From SZUA-186 sp039714155 (GTDB lineage Bacteria > Pseudomonadota > Gammaproteobacteria > UBA9214), in NCBI GenBank assembly GCA_039714155.1, contig JBDLJX010000067.1, forward strand, positions 1-13,933: 13,933 nucleotides of DNA, read 5' to 3'. Below the pieces are notes generated by a model that did not search any database, was not told the DNA's origin, and was given only the letters and a program-made list of their open reading frames with translations. Below are positions 11,905 to 13,933 of this stretch, one piece after another (positions within the stretch are counted from its first letter, which is position 1; each line of letters begins with the position of its first letter). Both the position numbers and the translations under genes were made by a program.

Positions 11905-13932
11905 ATGTCGATCGAACTCATATTTGCCCTCGTCTGCGGCTTTCTCGCACTGGCCTATGGCATCGTGTCCGTCAAGTGGATACTTGCCAAGCCTACCGGC
12001 AATGAACGCATGCGGGAAATCGCGGCAGCCGTACAGGAAGGCGCCAAGGCCTACCTGAACCGCCAGTACACCACCATCGGCATTGCCGGCGTAGTGCTGT
12101 TTATTATCATTGGGCTGTTCATCGGCTGGACCACGGCCTTTGGTTTCGCCGTCGGCGCCGTGTTCTCCGGACTCACCGGCTACATCGGCATGAACATCTC
12201 GGTGCGCTCCAACGTACGTACCGCAGAAGCCGCCCACGACGGCATCAACGCAGCCATGCAGATTGCCTTCCGCGGCGGGGCCATCACCGGCATGCTGGTG
12301 GTCGGACTGGGGCTGATCGGCGTGGCCGGTTTCTACGGCCTGATGCTGGCCGTCGGCGCCGAGGACCCGATTCACCCGCTGATCGGCCTGGCCTTCGGCG
12401 GTTCACTGATTTCCATCTTCGCCCGACTTGGCGGCGGTATCTTTACCAAGGGCGCCGATGTCGGCGCCGACATTGTCGGCAAGGTCGAGGCCGGTATCCC
12501 GGAAGACGACCCGCGCAACCCGGCCGTGATTGCCGACAATGTCGGTGACAACGTCGGCGACTGTGCCGGCATGGCCGCCGACCTGTTCGAGACCTACGCG
12601 GTCACGGTGATTGCCACCATGCTGCTCGGCAGCCTGCTGATGGAAAACGGCAGCGCCTCTGCACTCTACCCGCTGGTGCTGGGTGGCGTGTCCATTATCG
12701 CCTCGATTATCGGTACCTTCTTCGTCAAGACCTCGGAAGGCAGCAAGATCATGAACGCGCTGTACCGTGGCCTGATCGTCGCCGGTGTCCTCGCCGCCAT
12801 CGCCTTCTACCCGGTGACGACCTGGGTGATGGGTGACACCATCATGCTCGACGGGGGTGAAGTCAGCACACGCATGCTGTACTACTGCGCGTTGATCGGA
12901 CTGGCGCTGACCGCGGCCCTGGTGGTCATCACCGAGTACTACACCGGCACCGAGTTCAAACCGGTGCGCCACATCGCCGAGGCCTCCACCACCGGTGACG
13001 GCACCAACGTCATCGCCGGCCTGGGTGTATCCATGAAGTCCACTACCCTGCCGGTCATCGCCATCTGTGCCAGTATCTGGGGGGCCTACGAGTTGGCCGG
13101 CCTGTACGGCATTGCTATTGCCGCGACCTCCATGCTGTCCATGACCGGCATCATCGTGGCACTCGACGCCTACGGTCCGATCACCGACAACGCCGGTGGT
13201 ATTGCCGAAATGGCCGAGCTGGATGAAAAGATCCGCAGCATCACCGACCCGCTGGATGCCGTCGGCAACACCACCAAGGCGGTGACCAAGGGTTATGCCA
13301 TCGGCTCCGCCGGTCTCGCCGCGCTGGTGCTGTTTGCCGACTACACCCATGCACTGGGCAAGTACAGCGACACGGCGCTGAACTTCTCGCTGGACAACCA
13401 CATGGTGCTGATCGGCCTGCTGATCGGCGGGCTGGTGCCGTTCCTGTTCGGCGCCATGGCCATGGAAGCCGTCGGCCGTGCCGCCGGCGGCATCGTCAAT
13501 GAGGTGCGCCGCCAGTTCAAGGAAATGCCGGGCATCATGAACCACACCCAGAAACCGGACTACTCCAGGGCCGTGGACATGCTGACCAAGGCCGCTATCC
13601 GGGAAATGGTGATCCCGTCACTGCTGCCGGTCGCCGTGCCGGTCATTGTGGGCCTGACACTGGGTGCCGAGGCACTCGGCGGCCTGTTGATCGGCACCAT
13701 CGTCACCGGCCTGTTCGTCGCCATCTCCATGACCACCGGTGGTGGCGCCTGGGACAACGCCAAGAAATACATCGAGGACGGCAACTTTGGCGGCAAGGGC
13801 AGTGATGCGCACAAGGCAGCGGTCACCGGTGACACGGTGGGTGATCCCTACAAGGACACCGCCGGCCCGGCCATCAACCCGTTGATCAAGATCATCAACA
13901 TCGTCGCCCTGCTGATCGTGCCGCTGTTGTAA
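11905..13932 (+). CDS. hppA: Membrane H+-translocating pyrophosphatase, K+-independent type
   Basis: The 675-residue integral membrane pump hydrolyses PPi and moves protons across the inner membrane. About 16 helices are expected. The PPi/Mg site is complete: DVGADIVGKVEAGIPEDDP begins at 185, DNVGDNVGDCAGMAADLFE at 211-229, and DTVGDPYKDTAGPAINP lies near the C-terminus. The segment GNTTKAVTKGYAIGSAG has K458 and T461, the lysine/threonine pair that marks K+-independent, proton-pumping enzymes; K+-dependent ones have alanine at both. AGGAGA at 11892-11897 lies seven bases before the ATG. The stop is TAA at 13930-13932, one base from the window end, so the gene is complete. With pfp upstream, PPi made in biosynthesis can be used either for glycolytic flux or for proton-motive force. 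Confidence 0.98.
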   Translation: MSIELIFALVCGFLALAYGIVSVKWILAKPTGNERMREIAAAVQEGAKAYLNRQYTTIGIAGVVLFIIIGLFIGWTTAFGFAVGAVFSGLTGYIGMNISVRSNVRTAEAAHDGINAAMQIAFRGGAITGMLVVGLGLIGVAGFYGLMLAVGAEDPIHPLIGLAFGGSLISIFARLGGGIFTKGADVGADIVGKVEAGIPEDDPRNPAVIADNVGDNVGDCAGMAADLFETYAVTVIATMLLGSLLMENGSASALYPLVLGGVSIIASIIGTFFVKTSEGSKIMNALYRGLIVAGVLAAIAFYPVTTWVMGDTIMLDGGEVSTRMLYYCALIGLALTAALVVITEYYTGTEFKPVRHIAEASTTGDGTNVIAGLGVSMKSTTLPVIAICASIWGAYELAGLYGIAIAATSMLSMTGIIVALDAYGPITDNAGGIAEMAELDEKIRSITDPLDAVGNTTKAVTKGYAIGSAGLAALVLFADYTHALGKYSDTALNFSLDNHMVLIGLLIGGLVPFLFGAMAMEAVGRAAGGIVNEVRRQFKEMPGIMNHTQKPDYSRAVDMLTKAAIREMVIPSLLPVAVPVIVGLTLGAEALGGLLIGTIVTGLFVAISMTTGGGAWDNAKKYIEDGNFGGKGSDAHKAAVTGDTVGDPYKDTAGPAINPLIKIINIVALLIVPLL

Positions 13933-13933
13933 A

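Noticed and set aside
12403..13545. 380-codon minus-strand frame opposite hppA, and 315-codon frame opposite pfp (10221-11168)
   Set aside because: Both are His/Gly/Asp-rich shadows of strongly supported genes and have no start context.

Overview
This window reads as ordinary chromosome of a GC-rich gammaproteobacterium. The gene set and order (rubredoxin, thiD-thiE, hemL, mpl, adk, PPi-dependent phosphofructokinase, proton-pumping pyrophosphatase) fit an aerobic, possibly chemolithoautotrophic or methylotrophic lineage. That assignment is inference from gene content. I cannot fix the genus.

Layout: A leftward pair opens the window, a DUF5063-family protein cut by the left edge (1-488) and a 57-residue rubredoxin (572-745). 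Rightward follow thiD and thiE (973-2398, overlapping by 11 bases), hemL (2761-4041) and a three-domain DedA/PAP2/LssY-C membrane protein (4157-6178). Leftward again come mpl (6292-7656), a five-helix membrane protein ending one base before mpl (7658-8173), and an adenylate kinase carrying a long lysine/alanine tail (8387-9550). Rightward to the end run a conserved hypothetical (9841-10197), PPi-phosphofructokinase (10248-11519), a 66-residue hypothetical (11668-11868) and K+-independent H+-pyrophosphatase (11905-13932).

Function: thiD and thiE make thiamine phosphate. hemL feeds tetrapyrrole synthesis. mpl recycles peptidoglycan. The right end is a pyrophosphate-energy block: a reversible PPi-linked phosphofructokinase and a membrane pyrophosphatase that both handle PPi, next to an adenylate kinase that recycles the AMP arising when ATP is split to AMP and PPi.

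The most unusual coding feature is the adenylate kinase. It has a zinc-type four-cysteine LID and about 140 extra C-terminal residues, some 40% lysine, resembling histone H1/AlgP-type nucleic-acid-binding tails and containing a 38-codon duplication. The most unusual non-coding feature is how many repeat families fill the gaps: seven-base and ten-base degenerate tandem arrays in opposed orientations, REP-like hairpins with covarying stems, a 97-bp element with perfect 30-bp inverted ends that abuts a start codon, and a perfect 23-bp inverted repeat holding facing -10 elements between divergent genes. I see no CRISPR, tRNA, rRNA, transposase or phage gene.
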